Part shown: positions 26,404 through 35,424 of the stretch, one piece after another | Numbering within the stretch: the first letter of the stretch is position 1 | Layout of the letters: every line of letters begins with the position of its first letter | From: an uncultured Eubacteriales bacterium | Lineage (GTDB): Bacteria > Bacillota > Clostridia > Christensenellales > Aristaeellaceae | Length of the DNA stretch: 64,000 bases | Assembly: GCA_902774025.1 (NCBI GenBank) | Contig: CACYGY010000021.1 | Location: forward strand, 1 to 64,000 | Direction: 5' to 3' | Notes under the pieces: model-generated | Seen by the model: the letters and a program-made list of their open reading frames with translations, nothing else | Database searches by the model: none | Told to the model about the DNA's origin: nothing | Translations under genes and position numbers: made by a program

Positions 26404-29151
26404 ATGCGGAAATCCCGTTATGCGCCGGTCCTGACCGCTTTCCTTCTGGTGCTTGGCCTGGCTGTGATCCTTCCGTTGTCCGCCCTGGCTGCGGATTACG
26501 GTGTCACCACATCCTCGGGTGTGCGGGTGCGCCAGAGTGCCAGCTCAAATGCCGGGTACTGGTTCAAGCTGCCCGAAGGCTATGTCTGTCTGTATACGGA
26601 CTATGTCAGCAACGATGAGGGCGATTGGTACTATGTGACGGTGGAAAATCCGGAGAGTACGGACGGCAGGACCTATACAGGTTATGTGCTTGCGGACCTG
26701 TTCCGTCCCATGACCACGGAGGAGAGGCAGGAATGGGAGAAGAATCCCTCAAGCGGGAAAACCATTCCCATCTGGGACAACAGTACCGCCACAGGCAGGG
26801 TGACCAATGGAGAGGTGAATCTGCGCCAGGGCCCCAGTCTCAGAGGGAGGAGCCTGATGAAACTGAACCGGGGAACACTGGTTCAGCTGCTCAGCATTCC
26901 GGATCCGCTGGACCCGGATCCCTGGTACCATGTGAGCTATGACAGGGTGACGGGTTATATTCAGGGTCCTTTCATTCAGGTCCTGACCTACGGCAATCTG
27001 CAGACAACAGCGGCACCCACAGCCACGGCTCAGGGAGTGACTCCTTCCCCCACCCAGGGCCAGACCCTCACCTACGTGAGGCTGATTCTCACCAGTGCGC
27101 ATCTCCGTTCCACGCCCGGCGGCGTGGTCTGGGAGGAATGGGAGGATACCGGCGGGCTCCTGCCGGTGTGGAACGGCGGCGAACAGGTCAGTGCCGGCGG
27201 ATTCATGTGGTATCCCGTGATTTACAAGAGCCGGAATGTGTATGTCCGTTCCGACTGTGTGGAGCCTGTCTATACATTTTCCGGCGGGATCATCACCCCT
27301 TCCCCCACGCCCCGGCAGATTCTGGGGTATGTCATCATCAACGCAAAGAATGTGAATCTGCGCCTGCAGCCCGGCGGAGGCGTCATTACTTCCCTGGCGA
27401 AGGGTACCATTCTGCCCTATGTGGCAGGTCCCGTGGAAGCCCAGGGATACAGCTGGTATTCCGTGGAATCCGGGAATATACGGGGCTGGGTCCGGGCAGA
27501 CTACGCGGACAAGTACGGCGGGGAGATTACCGCGGCGCCCGCCACACCCACACCTTCCCCGACACCGACTTCCTCGTCCGGAGTGATCAATGAATACACC
27601 AGCAATTTCGGCTATGTCAGGACGATCCGCGCCGGCGTCAATGTCAGAGACAAGGCAAACGGATCCCGGAAGGGCAGTGTGGGCATTGGGCTCGTATTCC
27701 CCATGAGCAACCTTCCTGAGAACCGGGGCGGATATGACTGGTACCCTGTTTATATTCCGCAGCAGGGCATGTACGGGTATCTCCGGGGCGACTGCGTGGA
27801 AGTTCTCACCGCGGATGAGGCGATGGCCTATCTGAAGGAGATCGGCGCCCTTGTGACGCCCTCACCCACGCCGATTCACAGCAATAATCACTATGTGCAG
27901 GTGATCCTGAACAATGCGCCTCTGCGGAACGGCCCCAGCCCGGATGCCGGTGTGGTCAGAGAACTGCCCGCCAATACCGTGCTGGCGTTCAGACAGATTC
28001 TCTCCAGCGGCGGTGCCGTATGGTATCAGGTGATCTATGAGAACGAGTATTGTTATCTGCTTTCCACCAATCTTGTGGAGATGACGGATGCCGAATACCA
28101 GGCCTATCTTCTGGCAAATCCGGGGAAGACGCCGCAGAAGGAAGTCTACGCGGGCTTTGTCCGCACGATCAAGAACGGAATCAATGTGCGCCAGACGCCC
28201 GGCAGCAAGGTGATTATGGGTCGGGTGAACAGCGGCGTTGTCATGCCCTTTACGCTCAAGACCACCTATGGCGGATATACCTGGTACTACACGCAGACGG
28301 GTGTGGGGATGGGTTACCTCCGGTCTGACTGTGTGGTGGAGGTGACTTCCACCGGCGATCCCACCCCGACGCCCAATCCCGAAGCGACAAAGACTGCCGG
28401 CCAGGCGAAGAAGGAAGCCTCCTATACGACCCTGAAGAAGGGCTCCACGGGTTCGGCCGTACGGAATCTCGTCGACGAACTGATCCGGCAGGGATACTAC
28501 CGCGGGACTTCCACCTCCAGCTACACTACGCAGGTGGAGGAAGCCGTCAAGGCCTTCCAGAGGGTGAAGAATCTGTATGCGGACGGCATTGCCAATTCCG
28601 CCACGCAGCATGCTCTGTTCGGAACAGTGCCTGTGGGCTACGGGGATACATCGGACCTGTCCATGACATTGTATCCGGCGGAAAAGATTGACTGGTATAA
28701 TGGCGGGATTCAGGAACTGATTCCCAGAGGCTCCGATTTCAAGGTGTATGATGTGAAGACAGGAATTGTCTGGTGGGCTCACCGCTGGGCAGGCGGAAAG
28801 CATGCCGACATTGAAACCAAGACAGCGGCCGACACGGCCAGACTGTGCCAGATCTACGGTGTCAGCGATGCCAGCCAGATCAATTCCAAGGACCACTGGC
28901 AGCGCAGGCCCTGCCTGATCACGGTGGGCAGCAGGACATTCGCCTGCTCCCTGTATGCATTCCCGACAACAACATGGTGGGCCAGATCTGCCTGCATTTC
29001 ACCAACAGCCGGACGCATGACTCGGACCGGGTGGACACCTACCATCAGGAAGCCATTGAGTACGCGTGGCAAAACGCGCCGAACGGGCACAAGTAACCCT
29101 AAGCGGAGCCTTCGGGCTCCGTTTTCCTGTATGGAGGAGGCTCAGGAATGA
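26404..29151 (+). CDS. secreted protein with seven SH3b domains and a peptidoglycan-binding domain, C-terminus frameshifted
   Basis: A surface protein of 915 residues as read. A signal peptide (about 1-29, ending PLSALAA) is followed by seven bacterial SH3-type repeats separated by Pro/Thr/Ser linkers such as TPSPTPT, then a PG_binding_1 domain (about 670-735, LKKGSTGSAVRNL), and a C-terminal catalytic-looking domain with VWWAHRWAGGKHADIET. Near base 28957 the reading frame shifts. The other frame continues as IPDNNMVGQICLHFTNSRTHD and stops at 29094-29096, immediately before a terminator, whereas the open frame runs on through that terminator. The C-terminal domain is therefore broken, or the assembly has an indel. 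ATG 26404 is chosen after GAGAGGTGAT. Confidence 0.8.
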   Translation: MRKSRYAPVLTAFLLVLGLAVILPLSALAADYGVTTSSGVRVRQSASSNAGYWFKLPEGYVCLYTDYVSNDEGDWYYVTVENPESTDGRTYTGYVLADLFRPMTTEERQEWEKNPSSGKTIPIWDNSTATGRVTNGEVNLRQGPSLRGRSLMKLNRGTLVQLLSIPDPLDPDPWYHVSYDRVTGYIQGPFIQVLTYGNLQTTAAPTATAQGVTPSPTQGQTLTYVRLILTSAHLRSTPGGVVWEEWEDTGGLLPVWNGGEQVSAGGFMWYPVIYKSRNVYVRSDCVEPVYTFSGGIITPSPTPRQILGYVIINAKNVNLRLQPGGGVITSLAKGTILPYVAGPVEAQGYSWYSVESGNIRGWVRADYADKYGGEITAAPATPTPSPTPTSSSGVINEYTSNFGYVRTIRAGVNVRDKANGSRKGSVGIGLVFPMSNLPENRGGYDWYPVYIPQQGMYGYLRGDCVEVLTADEAMAYLKEIGALVTPSPTPIHSNNHYVQVILNNAPLRNGPSPDAGVVRELPANTVLAFRQILSSGGAVWYQVIYENEYCYLLSTNLVEMTDAEYQAYLLANPGKTPQKEVYAGFVRTIKNGINVRQTPGSKVIMGRVNSGVVMPFTLKTTYGGYTWYYTQTGVGMGYLRSDCVVEVTSTGDPTPTPNPEATKTAGQAKKEASYTTLKKGSTGSAVRNLVDELIRQGYYRGTSTSSYTTQVEEAVKAFQRVKNLYADGIANSATQHALFGTVPVGYGDTSDLSMTLYPAEKIDWYNGGIQELIPRGSDFKVYDVKTGIVWWAHRWAGGKHADIETKTAADTARLCQIYGVSDASQINSKDHWQRRPCLITVGSRTFACSLYAFPTTTWWARSACISPTAGRMTRTGWTPTIRKPLSTRGKTRRTGTSNPKRSLRAPFSCMEEAQE
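29104..29125 (+). terminator. terminator after the SH3 protein gene
   Basis: CGGAGCC (29104-29110), loop TTCG, GGCTCCG (29115-29121), then TTTT. It directly follows the stop codon that the unshifted frame of the SH3 gene would use. Confidence 0.85.
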
Positions 29152-30551
29152 GGATCCCGAAACAAAAACTCACGGTCTGGTTCGCGGGACTGTTTTTCCT
29201 CCTGGAACTGGAACATCTGCTGAATTTTCCCTTTCTTCAGCCGTGGCAGTTCTGGATTCAGATGGCGGAGGTTCTCTGCGCGGGGGCTGTGCTGGCAGCA
29301 GGCGAATGGAGAAAACGGGGCTGGTGCACTCTGCTGATACTGGGAACCGTCTGGCTGTTCCTCACCTCCGTCTTCCGGGGCGCGGCGGTGATGGAAAAGT
29401 CTCAGTATTTCATGCAGCGGGCTCTGTTATGTCTGATTCTGCTGCCTTTTGCGGGCCTTGGCCTGAAAGAAAATGAAATCCGGTCCTGGCTGCGGATACT
29501 TCTGACCGTGTGGGTCCTTTTCCACGCGGTCCTCAGCGTGGTGGGACTTGTGGCCGCTTTTCAGGGACGGCAGATTCTGGACGGCAGCCGCACACTGGAA
29601 ATCTTCCTCCGGGAGGACGACCACAGGCTGAAACTCATGGCCTATTCCACCGTGACAGCCTCCAATCTCACCACAGCGATGGGGTTCTGTCTCATCCTCA
29701 CCGCCATGACCGGCAAAAAAGGGCTCCGGGTTCTGTACCTTCTCATCATGATTCCCATGCTCATCTGTCTTGCCCTGACGGTCGGGCGGACAGGGTATGT
29801 GTGTGCGGGGTTAACGCTGGGGGCATACCTTGCGCTGATGCTGGAGGATCCACTCCGAACTCGACTTAAAAAGAGTCTGCGCTGGGCGCAGGCAGGTATT
29901 GCGGTGGCAGCGGTTGTACTGGTCATTCTTGCCATGAACGGAGCGGTTGCGGGTTTCAACGCCATCCAGCGGGAGAAACCCCTGCTGGTTTCCCAGGCGC
30001 AGGCGGAGGCGGCGGAAGAAGCTGAGACTGTGCTGGTGGGGCAGCGTTCCATGACGGATATGGAAAGCATGCAGGGACGCAGTTTTGTGTGGAGGGCTTC
30101 ACTGGACGTCCTGAGGAACAAGCCCTATCTTCTGCTCGTGGGTACGTCGGTGCCTCAGGTTATGGAACACGTCCAGCCCTACGCGGATGCGTATTCGGTG
30201 GAGACCTATGACCATGTGCACTGCATGTATCTGCAGATTCTCATGGAAACGGGAATTCCGGGCCTGCTGCTCTGCCTTTGCTTTGTGTACCTGTTTGCCC
30301 GGGCCTGCCTGATTCTGTGGAGGAAGAGCGGGTTTTCGTGGCAGAAGGCTGTACCCCTGCCGGCGCTGGCCATTTTTCTTGGGGAATGTCTGGACAGCAT
30401 GACCCGCCTGGACAAAGGTCTGCAGACCATGCCGGTGCTGATGCTGACGGCGGGGCTCACGCTGATTCTGGCGGAGAATGAAACGGGAGGCGCCTTATGG
30501 AGGGGATTCAGCTTCAGACGGTTCTGTACGAAAATCAGCCGGAAGACCTGA
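29148..30551 (+). CDS. O-antigen ligase/polymerase-like membrane protein
   Basis: A 467-residue polytopic membrane protein with about eleven hydrophobic segments. It resembles the O-antigen ligase / Wzy family: a long extracytoplasmic loop (about 270-350) and then the characteristic DHVHCMYLQILMETGIPGLLLCL with its conserved histidine. Such proteins join undecaprenyl-linked glycan to an acceptor or polymerise repeat units on the outer face of the membrane. It is the first gene of the polysaccharide locus. It overlaps the next gene by 55 bases. Ligase and polymerase roles cannot be told apart here. Confidence 0.82.
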   Translation: MRIPKQKLTVWFAGLFFLLELEHLLNFPFLQPWQFWIQMAEVLCAGAVLAAGEWRKRGWCTLLILGTVWLFLTSVFRGAAVMEKSQYFMQRALLCLILLPFAGLGLKENEIRSWLRILLTVWVLFHAVLSVVGLVAAFQGRQILDGSRTLEIFLREDDHRLKLMAYSTVTASNLTTAMGFCLILTAMTGKKGLRVLYLLIMIPMLICLALTVGRTGYVCAGLTLGAYLALMLEDPLRTRLKKSLRWAQAGIAVAAVVLVILAMNGAVAGFNAIQREKPLLVSQAQAEAAEEAETVLVGQRSMTDMESMQGRSFVWRASLDVLRNKPYLLLVGTSVPQVMEHVQPYADAYSVETYDHVHCMYLQILMETGIPGLLLCLCFVYLFARACLILWRKSGFSWQKAVPLPALAIFLGECLDSMTRLDKGLQTMPVLMLTAGLTLILAENETGGALWRGFSFRRFCTKISRKT

Positions 30552-31432
30552 TGCGCTCAGCGCTTTCCTGGAAAACGGCACTGGAGGGCTGCCGGAGAAA
30601 GGGCATGGAAATCCGGGGGGAGCTTCTCTGGGGCGACGCTTCCGGAAAGCCGCTGGATAAAGCATTTCTGAAGGATGTGGAAGAGGCGCTTCAGGGTTCA
30701 CTGGACTTTACCTATGTCTGTTTCCGGGAAAACACGGGGACCAGCCGGGGACACAACCGGCTGTTTCCCATGGGGAAAGGACAGTATGTGCTCACCATGA
30801 ATCCCGACCTTCTGGCATCACCGGACACGCTCGCGGAGCTTCTCGGGGCTTTCCGGGATGAAAAAACGGGCATGGTGGAAGCCCGGCAGATTCCGCTGGA
30901 GCACCCCAAGGCCTATGATCCGGCGGACAGGAAGATTTCCTGGGCCAGCGGGGCCTGCACCCTGATCCGGAGAGCGTGCTTCGAGGCGCTGCGGGGCTAC
31001 GACGAGCACTTTTTCATGTACTGTGATGATGTGGATCTTTCATGGCGGGCCAGGCTGGCGGGGTGGGAGATCCTCTGCTGTCCGGAGGCTGTGGTCTATC
31101 ACGGGCATGATCTGGATTCCCTGGGAAGGATGCGAGTGACCCCGGCGGATCGCAGATACTCCCCCGAGGCGGAAATGATGCTGATGCAGCGGTACGCCTG
31201 GCCGGATGCGCTGGAGGAAAGGAAAAATCAGCTGCGGGCAAGCTCCGTTCCGGAGGAACAGGAGGCCCTGAAATCCTTTCTGGACCGGGATCCGTCCTGG
31301 ACGGAGATCATGGACCGTGAGCACAGGGTGTCTCACTTCCCCCTGTACACGGGAGAGGCGTCCCGGTTCCGTCCCGAGGACAGAATCAGCATGGATCCGG
31401 CCATGCCCGTGTATGGCTATCGGCATTCCTGA
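30497..31432 (+). CDS. GT2-family glycosyltransferase (rhamnosyltransferase-like)
   Basis: A 311-residue family 2 glycosyltransferase. It is shaped like WbbL-type rhamnosyltransferases: FRENTGTSRGHN near residue 77, YVLTMNPDLLASPDTL (DxD-like region), ASGACTLIRRACFEALRGYDEHFFMYCDDVDLSWR with the EDxDLxxR-type acidic motif, and VVYHGHD. The sugar and acceptor are unknown. GGGAGGC precedes the ATG, which lies inside the end of the preceding gene. The protein starts later than a typical GT2, with a somewhat reduced first strand. Confidence 0.85.
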   Translation: MEGIQLQTVLYENQPEDLMRSALSWKTALEGCRRKGMEIRGELLWGDASGKPLDKAFLKDVEEALQGSLDFTYVCFRENTGTSRGHNRLFPMGKGQYVLTMNPDLLASPDTLAELLGAFRDEKTGMVEARQIPLEHPKAYDPADRKISWASGACTLIRRACFEALRGYDEHFFMYCDDVDLSWRARLAGWEILCCPEAVVYHGHDLDSLGRMRVTPADRRYSPEAEMMLMQRYAWPDALEERKNQLRASSVPEEQEALKSFLDRDPSWTEIMDREHRVSHFPLYTGEASRFRPEDRISMDPAMPVYGYRHS

Positions 31433-31456
31433 AGCGGAACAGAAGGAGGCGGCGTC

Positions 31457-33163
31457 ATGACGCTGGAAAGTCGGAAGGCGGAAGACCTGCTGAAGCAGTA
31501 TGGCTATGCCTCCTGCTTCCTGATGACCGGGAGGGAGACTCAGCCGGACCGGGAACCGGAAGCGGTCCTTCTGTGTTCAGAGTCGGGAGAAGGTCTGGAG
31601 GAAATGCTCCGGAAGGCCGCGGAATGGAAAAGACCGGTGGCGATTGTCACCGGGAACGGCCTGCGCATGGCCATGCAGAGGATTCTGGGAACGGAGGAGG
31701 AACGCTGCCGGTATACACCGGAATCTCTGGACAGACTCTGCGCGTCCGTGGGATACACGCTCGTGGACAGTGTGCCCGGAGAAGAGGAGGCATGGTCCGG
31801 GGACGAAAGCCTCCTTGCCCGGGAGCTCTGCGCGGCCGTCCGGGAATCCGGCAGAACCCTGATCCGGCTCTATATTCCGGAAAGCGGGCACGGGAAAAAC
31901 CCTTTCCTGTCCGTGATTGTCCGGACCATGGGCAAAAGGAAGGCTGAACTGCAGGAAGCGTTGCTCTCCCTTCTGGCTCAGGAGGATCAGGATTTTGAGA
32001 TCATCCTGGTAATGCATCGGATTCCGGAGGCGGATGAGGCGGCGCTGAGGGCCATGGTGGATGCCCAGACGGATTTTCTCAGGCAGAGGATCCGTCTGAT
32101 GAAGGTGGAAAGACCCGGGAGGTGCGCGCCGATCAATGAAGCGCTGAAACAGTGCCGGGGCCTTTATTTTTCCGTGTTCGATGACGATGATTTCCTGTTC
32201 CCCGGCTGGACGGCCAATTTCCGGAAAGCCTGGGAGCGAAAGCCCGGTGCCATCCTGCATCAGTACGCTGTGGGACAGGAATGGGAACACGACAGAGGCT
32301 GTGTCCGCGCGGTCAGCGGACTGGACAATCAGTTCTGCAGGCCCTACGATGCCATGCTCCAGGCCAGGGCCAACAGCTGTCCGCTGATGACGCTGGCTTT
32401 TCCCACACGTCTTTGGCGTCTGGGGCATTTTTTTGATGAAACCCTGGACGTGTGTGAGGACTGGGAATACCTCATGCGCACGGCCGCCTTCCTGGGCGTG
32501 GAGGATGAACCCGGCGTGGGCGCCCTGTACAGGATGTGGCGGAACGCGGAGAATTCCCACGCGGCCCATGACGAGGAGTACTGGAGGGAAACCGAGGAAA
32601 GGATCCGGGACATGCACAATGCACAGCCCCTGATCCGGGAGCCGGGGGCTGTCAGGGAGTTTGTCAATCTGGACCGGCTTCTGGAAGAGAAGCTGTATGT
32701 CATGGAGTCCAGACTGTACATGGATATGGGCGGCGGATTCAGCGAAGAGCATGCTGTGGGCAGCCGGATCGGTCTGTATCTTGAGGATTTTCATTTTTCC
32801 TATGACCTTTCGTCTCGGGAGAATATCCGTCGGCTTCGGTGGGACCCGGTTCCCGGGGGAACGATCGTCCTGAAGGACCTGAAGGTACGGGGAAGATTCC
32901 GGGACGGACGGGAAAGGGAACTGGATGTGACATGGACCAACGCCAGGGCTTTCCCGGCGTTCTGGTTCTTCGATCTCCCGGATCCCCAGATGTGGTTTGA
33001 GGGGACGGAGGGAATTCAGAAGCTGGAAATCTCCGGACGGATCCAGCATGTCTTCACCGGCAGCGACATGACGGTCCTCAGGGGACGGGTGGGCCTTACG
33101 GCTCTGAAGCACAGGGTCAGGGTCGGAATTCACGGATTCAGGGAAAGAATACGGCATAGTTGA
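31457..33163 (+). CDS. glycosyltransferase with central GT2 domain
   Basis: A 568-residue protein. Residues 1-145 are of unknown fold. A GT2-type GT-A domain (about 150-400) begins with FLSVIVRTMGKR and has the acidic DxD-type motif in YFSVFDDDDFLFPGW and CEDWEYLMRTAAFLG later. The last 130 residues look beta-rich and could bind carbohydrate. AAGGAGGCGG precedes the ATG. It lies between another GT2 gene and the first ABC exporter, so it probably extends the same glycan. The donor cannot be predicted. Confidence 0.8.
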   Translation: MTLESRKAEDLLKQYGYASCFLMTGRETQPDREPEAVLLCSESGEGLEEMLRKAAEWKRPVAIVTGNGLRMAMQRILGTEEERCRYTPESLDRLCASVGYTLVDSVPGEEEAWSGDESLLARELCAAVRESGRTLIRLYIPESGHGKNPFLSVIVRTMGKRKAELQEALLSLLAQEDQDFEIILVMHRIPEADEAALRAMVDAQTDFLRQRIRLMKVERPGRCAPINEALKQCRGLYFSVFDDDDFLFPGWTANFRKAWERKPGAILHQYAVGQEWEHDRGCVRAVSGLDNQFCRPYDAMLQARANSCPLMTLAFPTRLWRLGHFFDETLDVCEDWEYLMRTAAFLGVEDEPGVGALYRMWRNAENSHAAHDEEYWRETEERIRDMHNAQPLIREPGAVREFVNLDRLLEEKLYVMESRLYMDMGGGFSEEHAVGSRIGLYLEDFHFSYDLSSRENIRRLRWDPVPGGTIVLKDLKVRGRFRDGRERELDVTWTNARAFPAFWFFDLPDPQMWFEGTEGIQKLEISGRIQHVFTGSDMTVLRGRVGLTALKHRVRVGIHGFRERIRHS

Positions 33164-33173
33164 GGATAGGCGT

Positions 33174-34619
33174 GTGAATCGTATGAATCGACTGGCTTTT
33201 TGGAAGCAATGCCTGCTGATTCTGGCAGTGTACGCACTGCTGGCTGGTTTCACCTTTTATATCATCCGGGATGACTGGAGAGTTCAGGCGGCCGAGACGG
33301 GATATGTCACCCGTTCCGCCATGCTCTATGGGGATGAGTCCGAAATGCGGGTGGAGCAGACGCTGAGATGCAGCATGGACACGCTGGAGGAGATCCGGCT
33401 GGACGCGGATGTCCGGGATCCGGAGACAGCGGGAATTCATCTCAGGATTTTTCAGGGGGATTCGGTGCTGTCCGAAGCGGATGTGGACGGGGCGTCCATG
33501 GCAGCCTCGGGCTTTGTGACGTTTTCGCTGACGCCTGCCGTGGAGCAGTGCAGGGGGCAGGAAATATGCCTGGAATTCCTGACCCGGGGCGGCGTGGTTC
33601 TCTGGAGCGGGGACAGCATAAGCGCAGGGCGGTTCCAGCTGCCCGCGCCCACGGACGGGAAGCTGTGGGTGAACGGAGAGGAAAGAGGGGGCACGCTGGT
33701 CTATGCCCTGTCAGGACAGAACCTGTCCGGGGCGTACCGGATCTACTGGCCCGTTATGGGAGGCATCGGCGCCCTGGGGCTGATCCTGGCGTTTCTTCTT
33801 CATGGATGGATGCGAAACGGGCACGAGAATATGCTCACAACGGTGGTGCGGATGATCCGGAAATACCGTTTCCTTCTCAAGACACTGGTCAGACGGGATT
33901 TCAAGATCAAGTACAAGGGTTCCGTTCTGGGCGTGATCTGGTCATTCCTGAACCCTCTCATCATGATGCTGGTGTACTTTTTCGTGTTTTCCACCATTTT
34001 CCGGAGCAACACCCCGAACTTCGCGGTATACCTCATGAGCGGCGTGGTACTCTATAACTACTGCTCGGACGCCACGACCCTGGGCATGCAGGCCATTGTG
34101 GGAAACGCGGGACTCATCACCAAGGTTTATCTGCCCAAGTATATCTATCCCCTGTCCAAGACCATATCCAGTTCCATCAATCTGGTGATCTCCACAGCGG
34201 CCCTGTTTGTGGTTATGGCCTTTACCGGCGCGCCCATCGGGGCATGTCTTCTTCGCCTTCCGGTGCTGCTTGCGCTTCTGTGTCTGCTGATCGTTTTCTG
34301 TTCGGGTCTCGGCATGCTTCTCAGCTGCTGTCTGGTTTTTTTCCGGGATATTCAGTTCCTGTGGAGTGTCTTTCTCACCATCTGGAATTTCATGACGCCG
34401 ATTTTCTATACGGAGAGCATTATCCCGGCGAAGTTTCTGGGAATCTATCATCTGAATCCCCTGTATCAGTTTGTCACGGCGGTGCGCACCATTACCCTGG
34501 AGGGGAGAGCGCCCCTGCCGGCCAATATTCTGTGGTGTATTCTGGCATCTGCCGCCTCTTTTCTGCTGGGGGCCTGGGTGTTCCACAGATACCAGGACCG
34601 GTTTGTCCTTTATCTGTGA
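33174..34619 (+). CDS. Wzm-type polysaccharide ABC transporter permease with N-terminal extracytoplasmic domain
   Basis: A 481-residue membrane protein in two parts. The C-terminal half (about 232-481) is an ABC-2 permease of the Wzm/TagG type: LLKTLVRRDFKIKYKGSVLG is the family's start, with six membrane segments and MTPIFYTESIIP near the end. The N-terminal part is unusual: a membrane segment (about 11-28), a beta-rich domain of about 170 residues (30-198), and a second membrane segment (about 201-220). Standard Wzm proteins have only about 260 residues. The GTG at 33174 follows GAGGATAGG; ATG 33183 is an alternative. The ATPase gene follows immediately. Confidence 0.88.
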   Translation: MNRMNRLAFWKQCLLILAVYALLAGFTFYIIRDDWRVQAAETGYVTRSAMLYGDESEMRVEQTLRCSMDTLEEIRLDADVRDPETAGIHLRIFQGDSVLSEADVDGASMAASGFVTFSLTPAVEQCRGQEICLEFLTRGGVVLWSGDSISAGRFQLPAPTDGKLWVNGEERGGTLVYALSGQNLSGAYRIYWPVMGGIGALGLILAFLLHGWMRNGHENMLTTVVRMIRKYRFLLKTLVRRDFKIKYKGSVLGVIWSFLNPLIMMLVYFFVFSTIFRSNTPNFAVYLMSGVVLYNYCSDATTLGMQAIVGNAGLITKVYLPKYIYPLSKTISSSINLVISTAALFVVMAFTGAPIGACLLRLPVLLALLCLLIVFCSGLGMLLSCCLVFFRDIQFLWSVFLTIWNFMTPIFYTESIIPAKFLGIYHLNPLYQFVTAVRTITLEGRAPLPANILWCILASAASFLLGAWVFHRYQDRFVLYL

Positions 34620-34631
34620 GGAGGTGGAGTC

Positions 34632-35372
34632 ATGGGTGAGATCATCCGGGCAGAGGGTATTTCCATGAAATTCCATCTGAACCAGAGCAGGACCACGTCT
34701 CTGAAGGAATTCTTTGTGAAAAAAATGAGAAAAGAACTGGAGTACAGGGATTTCTTTGCCCTCCGGGATGTTTCCTTTTCCATTCAGAGGGGCGAGGTGA
34801 TCGGGCTGATCGGGCGCAACGGGTCCGGAAAGAGCACGACACTGAAGGTCATTTCCGGGATTTACAAGCCTACAGCGGGCAGCATCCGCACCGCAGGCAC
34901 TATTGCCCCCATGCTGGAGCTGGGGAGCGGGTTTGATTTTGAACTGTCCGGACGGGAGAACATCTTTCTCAACGGTGCCATTCTCGGCTTTGACGAGCAC
35001 ATGCTGGTAAGCAAATATGATGAGATTGTGGCCTTTTCGGAACTGGAAAGCTTCCTGGACAGGCCGATCAAAACCTATTCTTCCGGCATGCTGATGCGTC
35101 TGGCCTTTTCCATTGCCACGCTCGTGGAGCCCGAAATCCTCATTGTGGATGAGATTCTCGCGGTGGGGGACGAAGCGTTCCAGCGCAAGAGCCGGAACCG
35201 GATGATGGAGATGATGCATGACGGGACCACGGTCATCATGGTCAGTCATGACATTTCCACGATCCGCAGCCTGTGTCAGCGGGTGATCTGGCTGGACCAT
35301 GGTCAGGTGCGGATGAACGGACCGGTGGAGGAGGTATGTGACCTTTACCAGGAAGCCATGCTGGAAGCGTAA
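34632..35372 (+). CDS. Wzt-type polysaccharide ABC transporter ATPase without C-terminal domain
   Basis: A 246-residue ABC ATPase that pairs with the preceding permease to export polysaccharide or teichoic-acid-like polymer. Walker A is GLIGRNGSGKSTTLK (near 58), the signature region is YSSGMLMRLAFSIATLVEPEILIVDEILAVGD (LSGG equivalent SSGM plus Walker B), typical for TagH/Wzt. It ends right after the nucleotide-binding domain, so it lacks the substrate-recognition domain seen in Wzt of capped O-antigens and present in the second exporter of this locus. GGAGGTGG precedes the ATG. Confidence 0.93.
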   Translation: MGEIIRAEGISMKFHLNQSRTTSLKEFFVKKMRKELEYRDFFALRDVSFSIQRGEVIGLIGRNGSGKSTTLKVISGIYKPTAGSIRTAGTIAPMLELGSGFDFELSGRENIFLNGAILGFDEHMLVSKYDEIVAFSELESFLDRPIKTYSSGMLMRLAFSIATLVEPEILIVDEILAVGDEAFQRKSRNRMMEMMHDGTTVIMVSHDISTIRSLCQRVIWLDHGQVRMNGPVEEVCDLYQEAMLEA

Positions 35373-35395
35373 AAAACCGGCGTGATGCCGGTTTT
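35371..35395. terminator. terminator between the first ABC exporter and the MBL-fold gene
   Basis: AACCGGC (35375-35381) pairs with GCCGGTT (35387-35393), flanked by A's on the left and T's on the right, so it can serve both convergent genes. Confidence 0.85.
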
Positions 35396-35424
35396 CCGCG
35401 GAAACAGCGCGGAAGGGACTGCCT

